Shown: in pieces, positions 11,711-22,143 of the stretch
Layout of the letters: each line of letters begins with the position of its first letter
Numbering within the stretch: the stretch's first letter is position 1
Origin: Morganella morganii H1r
GTDB lineage: Bacteria; Pseudomonadota; Gammaproteobacteria; Enterobacterales; Enterobacteriaceae
Assembly: GCF_000633515.1 (NCBI RefSeq)
Contig: NZ_AYMP01000014.1
Coordinates: 124,001 to 188,000 of the forward strand
DNA: 64,000 bases
Reading direction: 5' to 3'
Notes under the pieces: generated by a model
Seen by the model: only the letters and a program-made list of their open reading frames with translations
Databases searched by the model: none
What the model was told of the DNA's origin: nothing
Made by a program: the position numbers and the translations under genes

Positions 11711-14422
11711 ATGCTGGTAAAATTACTGACAAAAATCTTCGGCAGCCGGAATGACCGTACTTTACGCCGCCTGCGCAAATCCGTGGAAACGATCAACCGG
11801 ATGGAACCTGAGTTCGAAAAGCTCAGTGATGATGAATTAAAAGCCAAAACACAGGAATTCCGTGATCGCCTGGCCAAAGGTGAATCCGAGCAGGATATCC
11901 TGCCGGAAGCATTTGCCACAGTACGTGAGGCGAGTAAGCGAGTATTTGGTATGCGTCACTTTGATGTCCAGCTGATCGGCGGCATGGTGCTGAACGAACG
12001 CTGCATTGCCGAAATGCGTACAGGTGAAGGTAAAACGCTGACCGCGACACTGCCTGCTTATCTCAATGCCCTGTCCGGCAAAGGGGTTCACGTGGTGACA
12101 GTGAACGACTACCTCGCCCAGCGTGACGCCGAAAACAACCGCCCGCTGTTTGAATTCCTCGGACTGACCGTCGGCATCAACCTGCCGGGCATGCCTGCAC
12201 CGGCCAAACGCGAAGCGTATGCTGCGGATATCACCTACGGTACCAACAACGAATACGGTTTTGACTATCTGCGTGACAACATGGCGTTCAGCCCGGAAGA
12301 GCGTGTTCAGCGTAAACTGCACTACGCGCTGGTGGATGAGGTTGACTCCATCTTAATCGATGAAGCCCGTACCCCGCTGATTATCTCCGGTCCGGCAGAA
12401 GACAGCTCTGAGCTGTACATGAAAGTGGATAAACTGATCCCGCGCCTGGTTCGTCAGGAAAAAGAAGATTCCGACACCTTCAAAGGTGAAGGTCACTTCT
12501 CTGTGGATGAGAAAACCCGTCAGGTCACACTGACTGAGCGCGGTCTGGTGCTGGTGGAAGAGCTGTTATCTGAAGCCGGTCTGATGAATGAAGGCGAATC
12601 CCTGTACTCACCATCCAATATCATGCTGATGCACCACGTTATGGCGGGTCTGCGTGCGCACTCCCTGTTTGTCCGTGATGTGGATTATATCGTCAGCGAA
12701 GGTGAGGTTATCATCGTCGATGAACACACCGGCCGTACCATGCAGGGCCGCCGCTGGTCTGATGGTCTGCATCAGGCGGTGGAAGCCAAAGAAGGTGTGG
12801 AAATCCAGAATGAAAACCAGACACTGGCCTCTATCACCTTCCAGAACTACTTCCGTTTATACACCAAACTGGCCGGGATGACCGGTACAGCGGATACGGA
12901 AGCCTTTGAATTCAGTTCAATTTATAAACTCGATACCATTGTTATCCCGACTAACCGTCCGATGATCCGTAAAGATTTACCGGATCTGGTTTATATGACC
13001 GAAGCGGATAAATTCAATGCCATCATTGAAGATATCCGTGAGCGTACAGCTGCCGGACAACCGGTGCTGGTGGGGACTATTTCTATCGAGAAATCAGAGC
13101 TTATCTCCAACGCACTGAAAAAAGCCAAAATTGAGCACAGTGTACTGAACGCCAAATTCCACGCCATGGAAGCGGATATCGTTGAACAGGCCGGTCGTTC
13201 CGGTCATGTGACTATCGCTACCAACATGGCGGGTCGTGGTACGGATATCGTACTGGGCGGCAGCTTACAGGCGGATCTGACTGCGCTGGATGAGCCGACA
13301 GAAGAGAATATCGCGGCAGCGAAAGCGGCATGGCAGGAGCGTCACGATGCCGTTCTGGCAGCAGGCGGCCTGCATATCATCGGTACTGAGCGCCATGAAT
13401 CCCGCCGTATCGATAACCAGTTACGTGGTCGTTCAGGCCGTCAGGGGGATGCCGGTTCTTCCCGCTTCTACCTGTCTATGGAAGATGCGCTGATGCGTAT
13501 TTTTGCCTCTGACCGTGTTACCGGCATGATGCGTAAACTGGGCATGAAAGAAGGTGAGGCGATTGAGCATCCGTGGGTAACCAAAGCGATTGCCAACGCA
13601 CAGCGCAAAGTGGAAAGCCGCAACTTTGATATCCGTAAACAGCTGCTGGAATATGATGATGTGGCAAACGACCAGCGCCGCGCTATCTATACCCAGCGTA
13701 ATGATCTGCTGGATAACGGCGATATCAGCGAAACCATCGACAGCATCCGTGGTGATGTCTTCACTACGGTTATCGATGCATACATTCCGCCGCAGTCTCT
13801 GGAAGAAATGTGGGATATCCCGGGACTGGAAAAACGTCTGGAACAGGATTTCGACTTACATCTGCCAATCAAAGAGTGGCTGGATAAAGAGCCTGAGCTG
13901 CACGAAGAAACCCTGCGTGAGCGCATCCTGGAGAAAGCGGTCGAGGTTTATAAAGCCAAAGAAGATATTGTCGGCGCTGAAATGATGCGTCACTTCGAGA
14001 AAGGCGTGATGCTGCAGACGCTTGATACGCTGTGGAAAGAGCATCTGGCGGCAATGGATTACCTGCGCCAGGGGATCCATCTGCGCGGTTACGCACAGAA
14101 AGATCCGAAGCAGGAATACAAGCGTGAATCTTTCTCCATGTTTGCTAACATGCTGGAAGGTCTGAAATATGAAGTGGTCAGCACCATTTCCAAAGTTCAG
14201 GTCCGCATGCCGGAAGAAGTGGAAGCTCTGGAACAGCGCCGTCGTGAGGAAGCTGAACGTCTGGCACAGCGCCTGCAGCTCAGCCATGAAAATGACAATA
14301 CTGCGCTGATGACCAAAACAGAGGCCGAAATGGCATCCGGTGTCCGCAAAGTCGGCCGTAACGATCCGTGCCCTTGCGGTTCCGGCAAAAAATACAAGCA
14401 GTGCCACGGTGCACTGAAATAA
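11711..14422 (+). CDS. secA: Preprotein translocase ATPase SecA
   Basis: SecA is the motor that drives preproteins through SecYEG. The 903-residue protein has the Walker A MRTGEGKT at residues 102-109, the [16 protein letters not shown]alker B and DEAD-like region, the second nucleotide-binding fold with [14 protein letters not shown] and the arginine finger segment [11 protein letters not shown], and a C-terminal zinc-binding tail with [14 protein letters not shown] that binds SecB. It starts 71 bases after secM; that spacer holds the ribosome binding site controlled by SecM stalling. An intrinsic terminator follows. Confidence 0.98.
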   Translation: MLVKLLTKIFGSRNDRTLRRLRKSVETINRMEPEFEKLSDDELKAKTQEFRDRLAKGESEQDILPEAFATVREASKRVFGMRHFDVQLIGGMVLNERCIAEMRTGEGKTLTATLPAYLNALSGKGVHVVTVNDYLAQRDAENNRPLFEFLGLTVGINLPGMPAPAKREAYAADITYGTNNEYGFDYLRDNMAFSPEERVQRKLHYALVDEVDSILIDEARTPLIISGPAEDSSELYMKVDKLIPRLVRQEKEDSDTFKGEGHFSVDEKTRQVTLTERGLVLVEELLSEAGLMNEGESLYSPSNIMLMHHVMAGLRAHSLFVRDVDYIVSEGEVIIVDEHTGRTMQGRRWSDGLHQAVEAKEGVEIQNENQTLASITFQNYFRLYTKLAGMTGTADTEAFEFSSIYKLDTIVIPTNRPMIRKDLPDLVYMTEADKFNAIIEDIRERTAAGQPVLVGTISIEKSELISNALKKAKIEHSVLNAKFHAMEADIVEQAGRSGHVTIATNMAGRGTDIVLGGSLQADLTALDEPTEENIAAAKAAWQERHDAVLAAGGLHIIGTERHESRRIDNQLRGRSGRQGDAGSSRFYLSMEDALMRIFASDRVTGMMRKLGMKEGEAIEHPWVTKAIANAQRKVESRNFDIRKQLLEYDDVANDQRRAIYTQRNDLLDNGDISETIDSIRGDVFTTVIDAYIPPQSLEEMWDIPGLEKRLEQDFDLHLPIKEWLDKEPELHEETLRERILEKAVEVYKAKEDIVGAEMMRHFEKGVMLQTLDTLWKEHLAAMDYLRQGIHLRGYAQKDPKQEYKRESFSMFANMLEGLKYEVVSTISKVQVRMPEEVEALEQRRREEAERLAQRLQLSHENDNTALMTKTEAEMASGVRKVGRNDPCPCGSGKKYKQCHGALK

Positions 14423-14455
14423 CCGGTCTCTGACAGACGATTAGCATAAAAAAGT

Positions 14456-14482
14456 AAAAAGGCGGGGAAACCCGCCTTTCTT
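14456..14482 (+). terminator. Intrinsic terminator after secA
   Basis: A GGCGGG / CCCGCC stem with a GAAA tetraloop is followed by TTTCTT and preceded by a run of A. It lies between secA and mutT. The U tract is interrupted by a C, so some read-through into mutT is likely. Confidence 0.75.
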
Positions 14483-14504
14483 CTGTAAATAAAACGGACA
14501 CAAG

Positions 14505-14900
14505 ATGATGGAAAAAAAACACTTACGTATTGCCGCCGGCGTTATCCGTAATGCAGAAGGCGATATCTTTATTGCTCAGCGTCCGGCTGAATCCCATATG
14601 GGCGGTTACTGGGAGTTTCCCGGCGGAAAGCTGGAAGCCGGAGAATCACCGGAACAGGCGCTGATACGGGAACTGGAAGAAGAACTGGGTATTGTGGCGG
14701 TTCCCGGCGAACTGTTGCAGACGGCAGAACATGAATTTCCGGATCGTCTGATCACCATTTATTTCTTTCTGGTGGAAGAGTGGCAGAATGCGCCGTATGG
14801 CCGCGAAGGTCAGCCATCCCGCTGGGTAAAACAAACCGCCCTGATTGCTGAGGAGTTCCCGCCGGTCAACCGGGGGATTGTGGCACTGCTGACGGAATAA
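14505..14900 (+). CDS. mutT: 8-oxo-dGTP diphosphatase MutT
   Basis: MutT hydrolyses 8-oxo-dGTP and prevents A:T to C:G transversions. The 131-residue product has a complete Nudix box (G-x5-E-x7-REUxEExGU) running from Gly41 to Ile63. Two adjacent ATG codons (14505 and 14508) are possible starts; the second gives an N-terminus closer to the E. coli MKK form. It follows the secA terminator closely and is convergent with yacG, as in E. coli. Confidence 0.95.
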   Translation: MMEKKHLRIAAGVIRNAEGDIFIAQRPAESHMGGYWEFPGGKLEAGESPEQALIRELEEELGIVAVPGELLQTAEHEFPDRLITIYFFLVEEWQNAPYGREGQPSRWVKQTALIAEEFPPVNRGIVALLTE

Positions 14901-14917
14901 GGTTCAGATATACGGAC

Positions 14918-14940
14918 GGCGGCTGTTTTGTTCAGCCGCC
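14918..14940. terminator. Hairpin between convergent mutT and yacG
   Basis: GGCGGCTG and CAGCCGCC form a perfect 8-bp stem around a 7-base TTTTGTT loop, lying between two convergent stop codons. There is no clear U tract on either side, so termination is inferred from position rather than from full motif structure. Confidence 0.4.
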
Positions 14941-14950
14941 GCCGGGTTAA

Positions 14951-15157
14951 TCAGTACGGTGAACTGTCTTCCGGTTCGCTCCAGGCTTCACTGTCAGAAA
15001 GGTCACTCTGGCTGGCAATCCGTTTTTCTTCAGCCGCCCATTCCCCGAGATCAATCAACTGACAACGTTTGCTGCAAAACGGGCGGTACGGGCTTTCCGG
15101 TCCCCAGATAACCTCTTTTTTGCAATTCGGACAGTTAACGATAATAGCTTCTGACAT
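14951..15157 (-). CDS. yacG: DNA gyrase inhibitor YacG, zinc-binding
   Basis: YacG is a small zinc protein that binds GyrB and inhibits gyrase. The 68-residue product has the four-cysteine zinc site, CPNC near the start and CSKRC further on, followed by the conserved [15 protein letters not shown] segment and an acidic C-terminal tail. I start at the ATG at 15157, which has GGGGAGGA upstream and matches the family MSE start; a TTG or GTG seven codons earlier is not needed. It is the last gene of the coaE-zapD-yacG run. Confidence 0.95.
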   Translation of the reverse strand: MSEAIIVNCPNCKKEVIWGPESPYRPFCSKRCQLIDLGEWAAEEKRIASQSDLSDSEAWSEPEDSSPY

Positions 15158-15171
15158 AACATCCTCCCCTG

Positions 15172-15924
15172 TCAGCAACAGGCAATTTCAAACGGTAAAG
15201 TAGCCGGTATTATACCGTGTTCGCTGTCAGTATGCAGGAAGCGTATGGCAAAACGTGTTTTATGGCCGGAGACCTGCGGGTAAATCTGAAAATCAACCGG
15301 CAGCCGCAGACGCAGTAAGTCGGCACCTTCTGCGTTATCCTGATAAAAACCGTTGTGGCTTTCAGTGGCAACAAACGGTGCAGACTGGCGCAGCAGCGTC
15401 AGCAGGCTGCTCAGCGCATTATGCAGCGGTTGTAAACCTTCAATCCAGGCAGCCTGCGTGGTATCACGGACACTTTGCGGCAGATTCAGCCACAGATGAA
15501 GGTAAGGCAGGTCAAAGCCGCAGCAGCCGCCCGGAATACTCAGCCGCTGGCGGACGATGCTGATAATTTTATCTTCTTTCAGATGCTGGGCGATACGGGG
15601 GGCTTTGCTCAGTGCCGCCGATTTTTGTTTCAGTTCGTCAGAAAAACCACGGATCAGCGCCTGGTCAGCATTAGGCGCTTCTGCCCACATGGCCAGTTTC
15701 TTTTGCTGCTTTTCCAGCTCTTTTAAAATTTCCGAACGGACTTCACCGCGATCAGTCACTTCAATAAACTCTGCGACAGCCCGGAAAAACGCCAGGCTTG
15801 ACGGCAGAGAATCCAGTGGTGACAGCGTGCTCATTTGCTGAAGTGATGTTTCAATACGCAGCCATGAACGGGTTCGTTCGTTTAAAGGGTGTTCAAAAAT
15901 AACTGACTGACGGATTTCGCTCAT
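15172..15924 (-). CDS. zapD: Z-ring associated protein ZapD
   Basis: ZapD crosslinks FtsZ filaments through the FtsZ C-terminal peptide. The 250-residue product opens with the family segment [18 protein letters not shown] and is mostly alpha-helical in its first half with beta structure after about residue 120, as expected. Its ATG overlaps the coaE TGA by four bases, and yacG starts 14 bases after its stop, so the three genes form one operon on the minus strand. Having it beside the dcw cluster is normal for enterobacteria. Confidence 0.95.
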   Translation of the reverse strand: MSEIRQSVIFEHPLNERTRSWLRIETSLQQMSTLSPLDSLPSSLAFFRAVAEFIEVTDRGEVRSEILKELEKQQKKLAMWAEAPNADQALIRGFSDELKQKSAALSKAPRIAQHLKEDKIISIVRQRLSIPGGCCGFDLPYLHLWLNLPQSVRDTTQAAWIEGLQPLHNALSSLLTLLRQSAPFVATESHNGFYQDNAEGADLLRLRLPVDFQIYPQVSGHKTRFAIRFLHTDSEHGIIPATLPFEIACC

Positions 15925-16538
15925 GGGTGTTCCTGTTCTGGCTGACGGGCCAGTGCTGTATAAAGTTCGTGCAGTGCAAGGACGCGGGGCATCAGCGGCT
16001 CATCGTTATCATGATTTGTCAGGATATCATCAGCAACGGCCAGACGTTGTTCACGGGATGCCTGCGCCCGCAGAATATTTTCGGCATGCTCTGCGGAAAC
16101 ACCGTCACGGCGCATTGTCCGGGCTATCTGTTCGTGCGGATGGATATCCACAACCAGCACGCGATCCGCAAGGGAAGCAAGGTTATTTTCAACCAGCAGA
16201 GGAACCACCCAGAGGGCATAAGGGGCGGTGACATTATTCAGCTGACGTTGGGTTTCCTGATGGATAAGCGGATGCAGTAACTGATTGAGCCATGTTTTTT
16301 CTGCCGGGTCTGCAAAGATTTTCCGGCGCAGGGCTGCTCTGTCCAGAGTGCCGTCTGCAGACAGAATCTGCTGGCCGAAATGATCAGTAATAGCCTGCAA
16401 CGCCGGAGTTCCCGGTTCCACCACCTGACGGGCAATAATATCCGCATCTGTCACAGGAACCCCGAGACGGGCAAACATATCCGCAACAGTGCTTTTTCCG
16501 CTGCCGATCCCTCCGGTTAACGCAACAATATAAGCCAT
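15921..16538 (-). CDS. coaE: Dephospho-CoA kinase
   Basis: CoaE phosphorylates dephospho-CoA in the last step of coenzyme A synthesis. The 205-residue product begins [17 protein letters not shown], with the P-loop at residues 9-16, followed by the conserved [13 protein letters not shown] segment and the PLLVEN motif. I place the start at 16538 rather than eight codons upstream, because it matches the family and has an AGGA nine bases before it. guaC, which separates coaE from hofC in E. coli, is absent here. Confidence 0.95.
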   Translation of the reverse strand: MAYIVALTGGIGSGKSTVADMFARLGVPVTDADIIARQVVEPGTPALQAITDHFGQQILSADGTLDRAALRRKIFADPAEKTWLNQLLHPLIHQETQRQLNNVTAPYALWVVPLLVENNLASLADRVLVVDIHPHEQIARTMRRDGVSAEHAENILRAQASREQRLAVADDILTNHDNDEPLMPRVLALHELYTALARQPEQEHP

Positions 16539-16678
16539 TGTATCTTGTCCTGATTGAAACAACGGGTAAATTGTACCTGATGAAATTAATTTCGCCTATG
16601 ACAAATAAGCGATTAATACAGAGATATTTCACAGGTTTGAATTTTTTAATCCTGTTTTCTTAAATTATGAATAGTTTA

Positions 16679-17878
16679 TCAGACTAAAACTTCACCGAGC
16701 CGGAATAAAGGTAAATACATTGCAATTAATAAAACAGCGATGAGAATTGCCGGAAGAATAAACAACAGTGGTTGCAGTATTTTAAAAAATGCCTGAATTT
16801 GGTTTAAGGCAAGAGATTTAAACCATTCTGCAATATAGGGGAAAATATGTCCGAATTGCCCGCTGGCTTCACCGGTGGCGACCAGCTCATGGCAAAGCGC
16901 AGGGAATACTCCGGATTTTTTAATTGACTGACTGAATGATTTTCCGTTAAGCAGCTCTTCACGTATTGTGGTGAGTGCTGCTTTATATAATGGATGCGTG
17001 GTTGTCATAATAAGTGTATTAATACCCGAAATGAGCGTAATACCCGATTGCTGTGTCATTGCCAGCATCTGAAAAATATGAGAGACATGATGACAGATAA
17101 TAATATTACCGATAAACGGAATACGCAGAATACAGGCTGATTCTGTTTTTTTAACATTTGGGTATTTCCGGCGAAATATATGATAAATAAATATAATTAT
17201 TGTCATCAGACTCAGTGCCGGAATTGTGTCACCGGCAATAATACCGGAAATCCGGATCAATTGCCGAGTCAGTACCGGGAGTTCCGCATCAAATGATGCA
17301 TATATTTTTGCGAATTCAGGAATTACAAACAGAAACATTAATGTGACCATCAGCGAGCTGACAATGAACAGTGCGGCGGGATAGCGCACGGATTTAATTA
17401 ATGTGGCCCGGTGATCCAGGTTGCTCTGAATATGCTGTGAAATAGTATGCAGACACTCCGGTAATTTACCGGTTTCCTCCCCGACCGTAATCATCTGACA
17501 GTAAAAGGAATCAAATAAGCCGGGATACTCCGTTATTCCCTGTGTGAAGGTTTTTCCCTGTTGCAGTTGTCTGATAAGCGCCCGGATCACTTCTTCCCAG
17601 AGCAGATGACGGCATTCACCGGCCAGCAGCGAGAGTGCTTTCAGTAACGGTAATCCTGATGTCAGTAAGATTGTCAGTTGCCGGGTAAAATGCAGCAGAT
17701 ACTGTTTTTCTTTCCGCGAACAGGCCAGCCGTTTGCGGCAGCAGAGGGAAACAGGTGTGATGCTCTGCGAAATCAGCTGATTGACAGCATTATTCTCTGA
17801 TGACGAAATAAGCGTTCCGGTCACCACGCCGCCGGCAGATGTCAGGCCGGACCAGTCATACAGCCGGTAAAATTGCAT
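16679..17878 (-). CDS. hofC: Type IV pilus / type II secretion inner membrane protein, PilC/GspF family
   Basis: HofC is the polytopic inner membrane platform protein for the type IV pilus-like system. The 399-residue protein has two copies of the T2SSF domain, each with the FTRQL(T/A)..L..G(L/I) start (at LHFTRQLTILLTSGLPLL and, more weakly, FQMLAMTQQSGITLI) and three hydrophobic helices, near residues 165-190, 215-235 and 365-390. Its start has AGGAG seven bases upstream and lies 26 bases after hofB. It is more AT-rich than its neighbours, which is common for this family and not strong evidence of transfer. Confidence 0.88.
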   Translation of the reverse strand: MQFYRLYDWSGLTSAGGVVTGTLISSSENNAVNQLISQSITPVSLCCRKRLACSRKEKQYLLHFTRQLTILLTSGLPLLKALSLLAGECRHLLWEEVIRALIRQLQQGKTFTQGITEYPGLFDSFYCQMITVGEETGKLPECLHTISQHIQSNLDHRATLIKSVRYPAALFIVSSLMVTLMFLFVIPEFAKIYASFDAELPVLTRQLIRISGIIAGDTIPALSLMTIIIFIYHIFRRKYPNVKKTESACILRIPFIGNIIICHHVSHIFQMLAMTQQSGITLISGINTLIMTTTHPLYKAALTTIREELLNGKSFSQSIKKSGVFPALCHELVATGEASGQFGHIFPYIAEWFKSLALNQIQAFFKILQPLLFILPAILIAVLLIAMYLPLFRLGEVLV

Positions 17879-17904
17879 GGCATCACTCCTGTTGTCAGCG
17901 GATA

Positions 17905-19428
17905 TTAAATATCCTGCATATGGTAAATCTCACTGAGGGTGGTTACGCCGGTTTCTGCCAGTCTGACCCCGGCGTCAAACAGTGAGCCGGGTAACTCACC
18001 GGCAGCGGATGACGGCGGATGCTGCGGTGTCAGAAATGCAAAACAGGCGGTACGGCCGTAATAGCCCGAAAAACAGTGATCACAGCCGTTTGCCTGCCAC
18101 GGGGTGAACTGATGTGTTTTTCCGCCGCTCAGTATGACGGTCTCCGTTTCCTGTTTTTGTGTTTTACAATGCGGGCACAGCACGCGGACCAGACGTTGTG
18201 CAATAATCAGTTTGATACAGGTTTTCATGAAATACTCGTCAATACCCAGTTGCCGCAGCCGTGAGAACGTATCTTCCGCAGAATTGGTATGCAGGGTGGA
18301 CAGCACCAGATGCCCGGTATGCGCCGCTTTGACAGCCATTTCCGCCGTGGCTTTATCCCGGATCTCTCCCACCATAATGACATCAGGATCCTGGCGAAGC
18401 AGGGCACGGAGGATGGCGGCAAAGCCCAGTTCAATCTTCGGGTTTATCTGGGTCTGGGTGATCCCCCGCAGCGGGATTTCCACCGGGTCCTCAACACTGC
18501 AGATATTCCGGTTATTCTGGTTCAGATACTGCAGGCAACCGTAGAGTGTGGCGGTTTTTCCGCTGCCGGTGGGGCCGGTCAGTAAAATGATACCGGTGGC
18601 ACTGCTGAGCCCTGCATGCAGTGTTTCCAGTTGCGGAACTGTCAGTCCTGATTTTTCCAGCGCCAGGTTCTGTGTGGTGCTCAGCAGGCGCAGTACCACT
18701 TTTTCACCGTAAATGGTCGGCAATGTGGCAACGCGGACAGCATAGCGGGTGTTATTTTCCAGCCATTCAAACTGCCCATCCTGGGGTAACCGTTTTTCGG
18801 CAATATCGAGACCGGCAATAATTTTGATACGGATAATGATTTCCCCGCTGATTTCCGGGGGCGGTGAGTTCAGTGTATGCAGTTGTCCGTCGATTCTGGC
18901 ACGGATCCGGTAGCCCTGCTGTGCCGGTTCGATGTGAAGGTCGGATGCCCGTTTAATGATAGCTCCGGCAATCAGCTGGTTAACAAACCGGACTGCCGCT
19001 GATTGTTGTTCTGCCGGCCAGGTGTCAGTGTCCGGCGGTTGCCGGGAATCCTGTACCGGAGGCGGTGCAGGCGGCGGTAATGGTGAACCTGCGGCTGTGC
19101 CGCTGTTACCGGTATCGGCAGAGACCGGTGTGTGTGTCCCGGCAGTGATACCGGGGAACAGTACCGGCTCGGGCAGCGCGGTATTGCGGCGGCAGTAGGC
19201 CAGTTTTTCGCGGTGCCACAATTCAATATCAACCCGTTTACCGGCCAGAAACCGGATAGCAGATACAACATCCCTGCGCGGCTGTTGTGCGGCAGCAACT
19301 CTGACGGCATCCGGATTATAATCAATCAGCATCAGTTCATTGCGTTCACACAGTGCATGAACTTCAGCCAGCAGAAGTTGTTCTTCCCCGCCGGAGCGGG
19401 TAACAGGAGACAGTGTGCCTGTTTGCAT
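17905..19428 (-). CDS. hofB: Type IV pilus assembly ATPase, PilB/GspE family
   Basis: HofB is the hexameric cytoplasmic assembly ATPase of the ppdD pilus system. The 507-residue protein has an N-terminal GspE_N-like domain, a proline-rich linker (residues 118-131), Walker A GPTGSGKT at 285-292, the Asp box, Walker B (DVIMVGEIRD), the His box (HTGHLVLSTLHTNSA) and the C-terminal CPHC...CDHC zinc-binding tetracysteine. It is longer at the N-terminus than E. coli HofB because of the linker. It starts 25 bases after ppdD. Confidence 0.9.
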   Translation of the reverse strand: MQTGTLSPVTRSGGEEQLLLAEVHALCERNELMLIDYNPDAVRVAAAQQPRRDVVSAIRFLAGKRVDIELWHREKLAYCRRNTALPEPVLFPGITAGTHTPVSADTGNSGTAAGSPLPPPAPPPVQDSRQPPDTDTWPAEQQSAAVRFVNQLIAGAIIKRASDLHIEPAQQGYRIRARIDGQLHTLNSPPPEISGEIIIRIKIIAGLDIAEKRLPQDGQFEWLENNTRYAVRVATLPTIYGEKVVLRLLSTTQNLALEKSGLTVPQLETLHAGLSSATGIILLTGPTGSGKTATLYGCLQYLNQNNRNICSVEDPVEIPLRGITQTQINPKIELGFAAILRALLRQDPDVIMVGEIRDKATAEMAVKAAHTGHLVLSTLHTNSAEDTFSRLRQLGIDEYFMKTCIKLIIAQRLVRVLCPHCKTQKQETETVILSGGKTHQFTPWQANGCDHCFSGYYGRTACFAFLTPQHPPSSAAGELPGSLFDAGVRLAETGVTTLSEIYHMQDI

Positions 19429-19453
19429 AATGAATTCCTTTTCATGTCAGTAG

Positions 19454-19873
19454 TTACTTGATGACGTCAAGACAGATTTTTTTCAGCGCCTCTTCTTTGG
19501 TTTCACAGACGGTAGTCCAGACAGTGATACCGTTATGCGGACTTTTTGCCGGTGTTGTGCTGACTGTCAGCGCAGCCAGTGAGCTGTTCCCGAGTACAGT
19601 CACAACACCGTTTTCTGCTTTGACTGATTTGATATAACGGCCCGGTGAATCAGCAGGGATAGTGCCCTGTCCGCTGCTGCATCCGGCAAAGGCGGGGCTG
19701 TCAAAACTGCACAGCTCCACACCGGTTTTAAATGCGGTCACCGTACGCAGCACGTCAATCAGTGCCGCCTTCCGGATATAGTTCTGATAGCCGGGAACCG
19801 CAATGGCACTGAGGATCGCCACAATGGCAACCACCACCATCACTTCGATTAATGTGAAACCGTGCTGGTTCAT
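19454..19873 (-). CDS. ppdD: Type IV major prepilin PpdD
   Basis: PpdD is the main pilin of the enterobacterial type IV pilus. The 139-residue precursor has a very short leader (MNQHG) cut by a prepilin peptidase before FTLIEVMVVVAIVAIL, with the essential Glu at mature position 5 and the long hydrophobic helix. Four cysteines in the C-terminal globular domain (around residues 53, 65, 123 and 133) could form two disulfides. It is the first gene of ppdD-hofB-hofC. In E. coli nadC lies upstream on the same strand; here it is missing. The peptidase must be encoded elsewhere. Confidence 0.92.
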   Translation of the reverse strand: MNQHGFTLIEVMVVVAIVAILSAIAVPGYQNYIRKAALIDVLRTVTAFKTGVELCSFDSPAFAGCSSGQGTIPADSPGRYIKSVKAENGVVTVLGNSSLAALTVSTTPAKSPHNGITVWTTVCETKEEALKKICLDVIK

Positions 19874-20153
19874 ACTGATGCTCCTTTTGTGTCAGTGAAC
19901 GGGGTACTTATTTAGCGTGATGCACTCTATTCAATGACGGATCGGCAAAAAAGAGAGGCATCCGGATTTCTCGGCACAGATGGAAAACTGCAGTGTAACA
20001 ACTGAAAACGGCAGATTTTTTTTCGGTCTGACACGCAGAAATCAGCCGTAAAAAATCAGCACTCCCCGGAGAGGGGGGAAGACACGTATACTGTGCGGCA
20101 CAATATGATATTTGTTATGTGATTCAATAACGGTTTTTTGCTCAGGAGAACGA

Positions 20154-20714
20154 ATGGATATTCAGGATGGCTGGCTGACCACAGCGCGCCGGGTTATCTC
20201 ACCGCATCACGATACCCGGCCGGAACAGGTGACTCCCCGTTTACTGGTGATCCACAATATCAGTCTGCCGCCGGGACAGTTCGGCGGCCCGTATATCGAT
20301 CAGCTTTTTCAGGGGACGCTGAACCCGGATGCGCATCCGTTTTTTGCAGAAATACAGGCGCTGCGGGTTTCCGCACATTGCCTTATCCGCCGGACCGGGG
20401 AAATTGTGCAGTATGTGCCTTTTGATGCACGGGCCTGGCATGCGGGGGTTTCCTGTTATCAGGGTACGGAAAAGTGCAATGATTTTTCAGTCGGCATTGA
20501 GCTGGAAGGCACCGATACCCAACCTTTCACCGATGAACAGTACCGGGCTCTGGCGGCGGTGACACAGGTGCTTCTGGCGCATTATCCGCACATGAACGGG
20601 CATATCACCGGGCACAGCGATATTGCGCCGGGACGTAAAACGGATCCCGGCCCCTGTTTCGACTGGAAGCGATACAGGGATTCACTGAATCCGGCAGACG
20701 TTCCGGCTGAATAA
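20154..20714 (+). CDS. ampD: 1,6-anhydro-N-acetylmuramyl-L-alanine amidase AmpD
   Basis: AmpD is the cytoplasmic zinc amidase that removes peptides from recycled anhydromuropeptides and so keeps AmpR from inducing AmpC beta-lactamase. The 186-residue product has zinc ligand His34 (VIHNIS), the conserved VSAHCLIRRTGEIVQYVPF block and the C-terminal GHSDIAPGRKTDPGP block with the second His and the Asp ligand. I start at the ATG preceded by CAGGAG; an upstream in-frame start would add 14 unsupported residues. ampE, normally the next gene, is absent. Confidence 0.95.
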   Translation: MDIQDGWLTTARRVISPHHDTRPEQVTPRLLVIHNISLPPGQFGGPYIDQLFQGTLNPDAHPFFAEIQALRVSAHCLIRRTGEIVQYVPFDARAWHAGVSCYQGTEKCNDFSVGIELEGTDTQPFTDEQYRALAAVTQVLLAHYPHMNGHITGHSDIAPGRKTDPGPCFDWKRYRDSLNPADVPAE

Positions 20715-21131
20715 CCCGCAAAATTACGCAGATATGACTGAGGTGAAATTTTCCTGTTTAACGGTTCCCTGCTAGAATCAGTATTCTGGTAATTGTTGTG
20801 AATTGAATAAGTTTGATAACAATAGTCATAGCAGAGACGGTCTTGTTTGCCGTCATAACCTAAAAAACCGGCATATATGTGCGGTAAAAATGCACAAAAT
20901 AAGACTGTGTATTCAGCAAATTGGTCACTGTAACGGTTCAGTTTGCGTATTTATCTGAATTTTAAACGTTAAATTCTGTAACATTCACGATGCAGCATTT
21001 AAACGTATCAGTTATCAATTTATGCTAAAATTTAAAAAAAATTGTTAAAACTTGCGGGTTTTTATGATTTAGCTCAAGGTCTTTATAGACAGTTGGTGAA
21101 TACTTTGTTACTTTAAGACCCTGTAAAAGAA
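20715..21131. other. AT-rich intergenic region upstream of pdhR
   Basis: About 420 bases with no convincing reading frame. In E. coli, ampE and aroP occupy this interval. It is AT-rich with several TTAAA and GTTAA-like motifs of the kind bound by ArcA or FNR-family regulators, which would suit pdh operon control, but I cannot assign a definite promoter. The start of the pdhR transcript must lie near its 3' end, just upstream of the PdhR box. Confidence 0.5.
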
Positions 21132-21146
21132 ATTGGTATTACCAAT
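21132..21146 (+). promoter_or_regulatory. PdhR operator
   Basis: ATTGGTATTACCAAT is a perfect inverted repeat and an exact match to the PdhR box form ATTGGTatnACCAAT. It lies 55 bases before the pdhR ATG, where autoregulation by pyruvate-responsive PdhR is expected. Pyruvate binding to PdhR would release it and induce pdhR-aceE-aceF-lpd. Confidence 0.9.
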
Positions 21147-21201
21147 TGACTACAAAACCCATGAAGCAATATTTATCCATGTTGATGGTTCTGATACAAA
21201 T

Positions 21202-21966
21202 ATGGCTTACAGCAAAATCCGCCAACCAAAATTAGCCGACGTGATCGAGCAGCGGCTGGAGCACTTAATCCTCGACGGCACTCTGAGCCCGGGGGAGAAG
21301 CTGCCGCCTGAACGCGAGCTGGCCAAACAGTTCGACGTCTCACGTCCCTCACTGCGCGAAGCAATTCAAAAACTTGAAGCGAAAGGCTTTCTGCTGCGCA
21401 GACAAGGTGGCGGCACATTTGTACAGAGCAATCTCTGGCAAAGCTTCAGTGACCCGCTTGCCCAGCTGCTGGAAGGGCATCCCGAATCTCAGTTTGATCT
21501 GCTGGAAACCCGTCATGCCCTCGAGGGTATTGCTGCCTATTATGCCGCACTGCGGGGAACCGAAGCGGATTTTGTCCGTATCACCAACAGCCATCAGGCC
21601 ATTGCCGATGCCCGCGACGCCGGGGATGTGGAAGCCGAATCTCAGGCTGTACTGCAATATCAGCTGATTGTCACAGAAGCCGCACATAATGTGGTGCTGT
21701 TACATTTACTGCGCTGTATGGTGCCGATGCTGGAAAAAAATATCCGGCAGAACTTTGAATTTTTATATACCCGAAAAGAGATGCTGGCGATGGTCAGCGA
21801 GCACCGGGAACAGGTATTCCGGGCCATTATGAGCCGGTCGCCGGAGGCCGCGCGGGAAGCATCCCACCGTCACCTGGCATTCCTGGAGGACGTATTGCTG
21901 GATATGAGCCGTGAACATACCCGCCGGGAACGTTCACTGCGCCGTCTCCAGCAGTATACAGAATAA
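21202..21966 (+). CDS. pdhR: Pyruvate dehydrogenase complex repressor PdhR
   Basis: PdhR is a GntR-family repressor (FadR subfamily) that responds to pyruvate and controls the pdh operon and respiratory genes. The 254-residue product is the same length as E. coli PdhR. The N-terminal winged helix (residues about 9-75, with [21 protein letters not shown]) and the all-helical FCD effector domain ([14 protein letters not shown], and [16 protein letters not shown]) are clear. I use the ATG giving [11 protein letters not shown]; a TTG at 21133 would start inside the operator. aceE follows after 177 bases. Confidence 0.97.
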   Translation: MAYSKIRQPKLADVIEQRLEHLILDGTLSPGEKLPPERELAKQFDVSRPSLREAIQKLEAKGFLLRRQGGGTFVQSNLWQSFSDPLAQLLEGHPESQFDLLETRHALEGIAAYYAALRGTEADFVRITNSHQAIADARDAGDVEAESQAVLQYQLIVTEAAHNVVLLHLLRCMVPMLEKNIRQNFEFLYTRKEMLAMVSEHREQVFRAIMSRSPEAAREASHRHLAFLEDVLLDMSREHTRRERSLRRLQQYTE

Positions 21967-22045
21967 ATCAGTAATGGTTTTGGGGCTTACAGATCCCTGA
22001 ATGCTGCGTCTGTAAGCTGACCTATGCATCAGCGGCAATATATAG

Positions 22046-22105
22046 CCGGGCCTATCTTCACGTCGCCCGCCAACATTAAGGCAGGATACGTGAAGATAGG
22101 CTCGG
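22046..22105 (+). repeat. Long hairpin in the aceE leader
   Basis: GCCTATCTTCACGT (22050-22063) and ACGTGAAGATAGGC (22088-22101) are perfect 14-base complements. The stem extends outward by one G-T and three Watson-Crick pairs to about 18 pairs, closing a 24-base loop. It lies between pdhR and aceE with no U tract after it, so it is more likely a processing, stability or translation element than a terminator. Confidence 0.75.
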
Positions 22106-22143
22106 AATATCATTAGAAACAGATAAACTATAAGGAATACACC

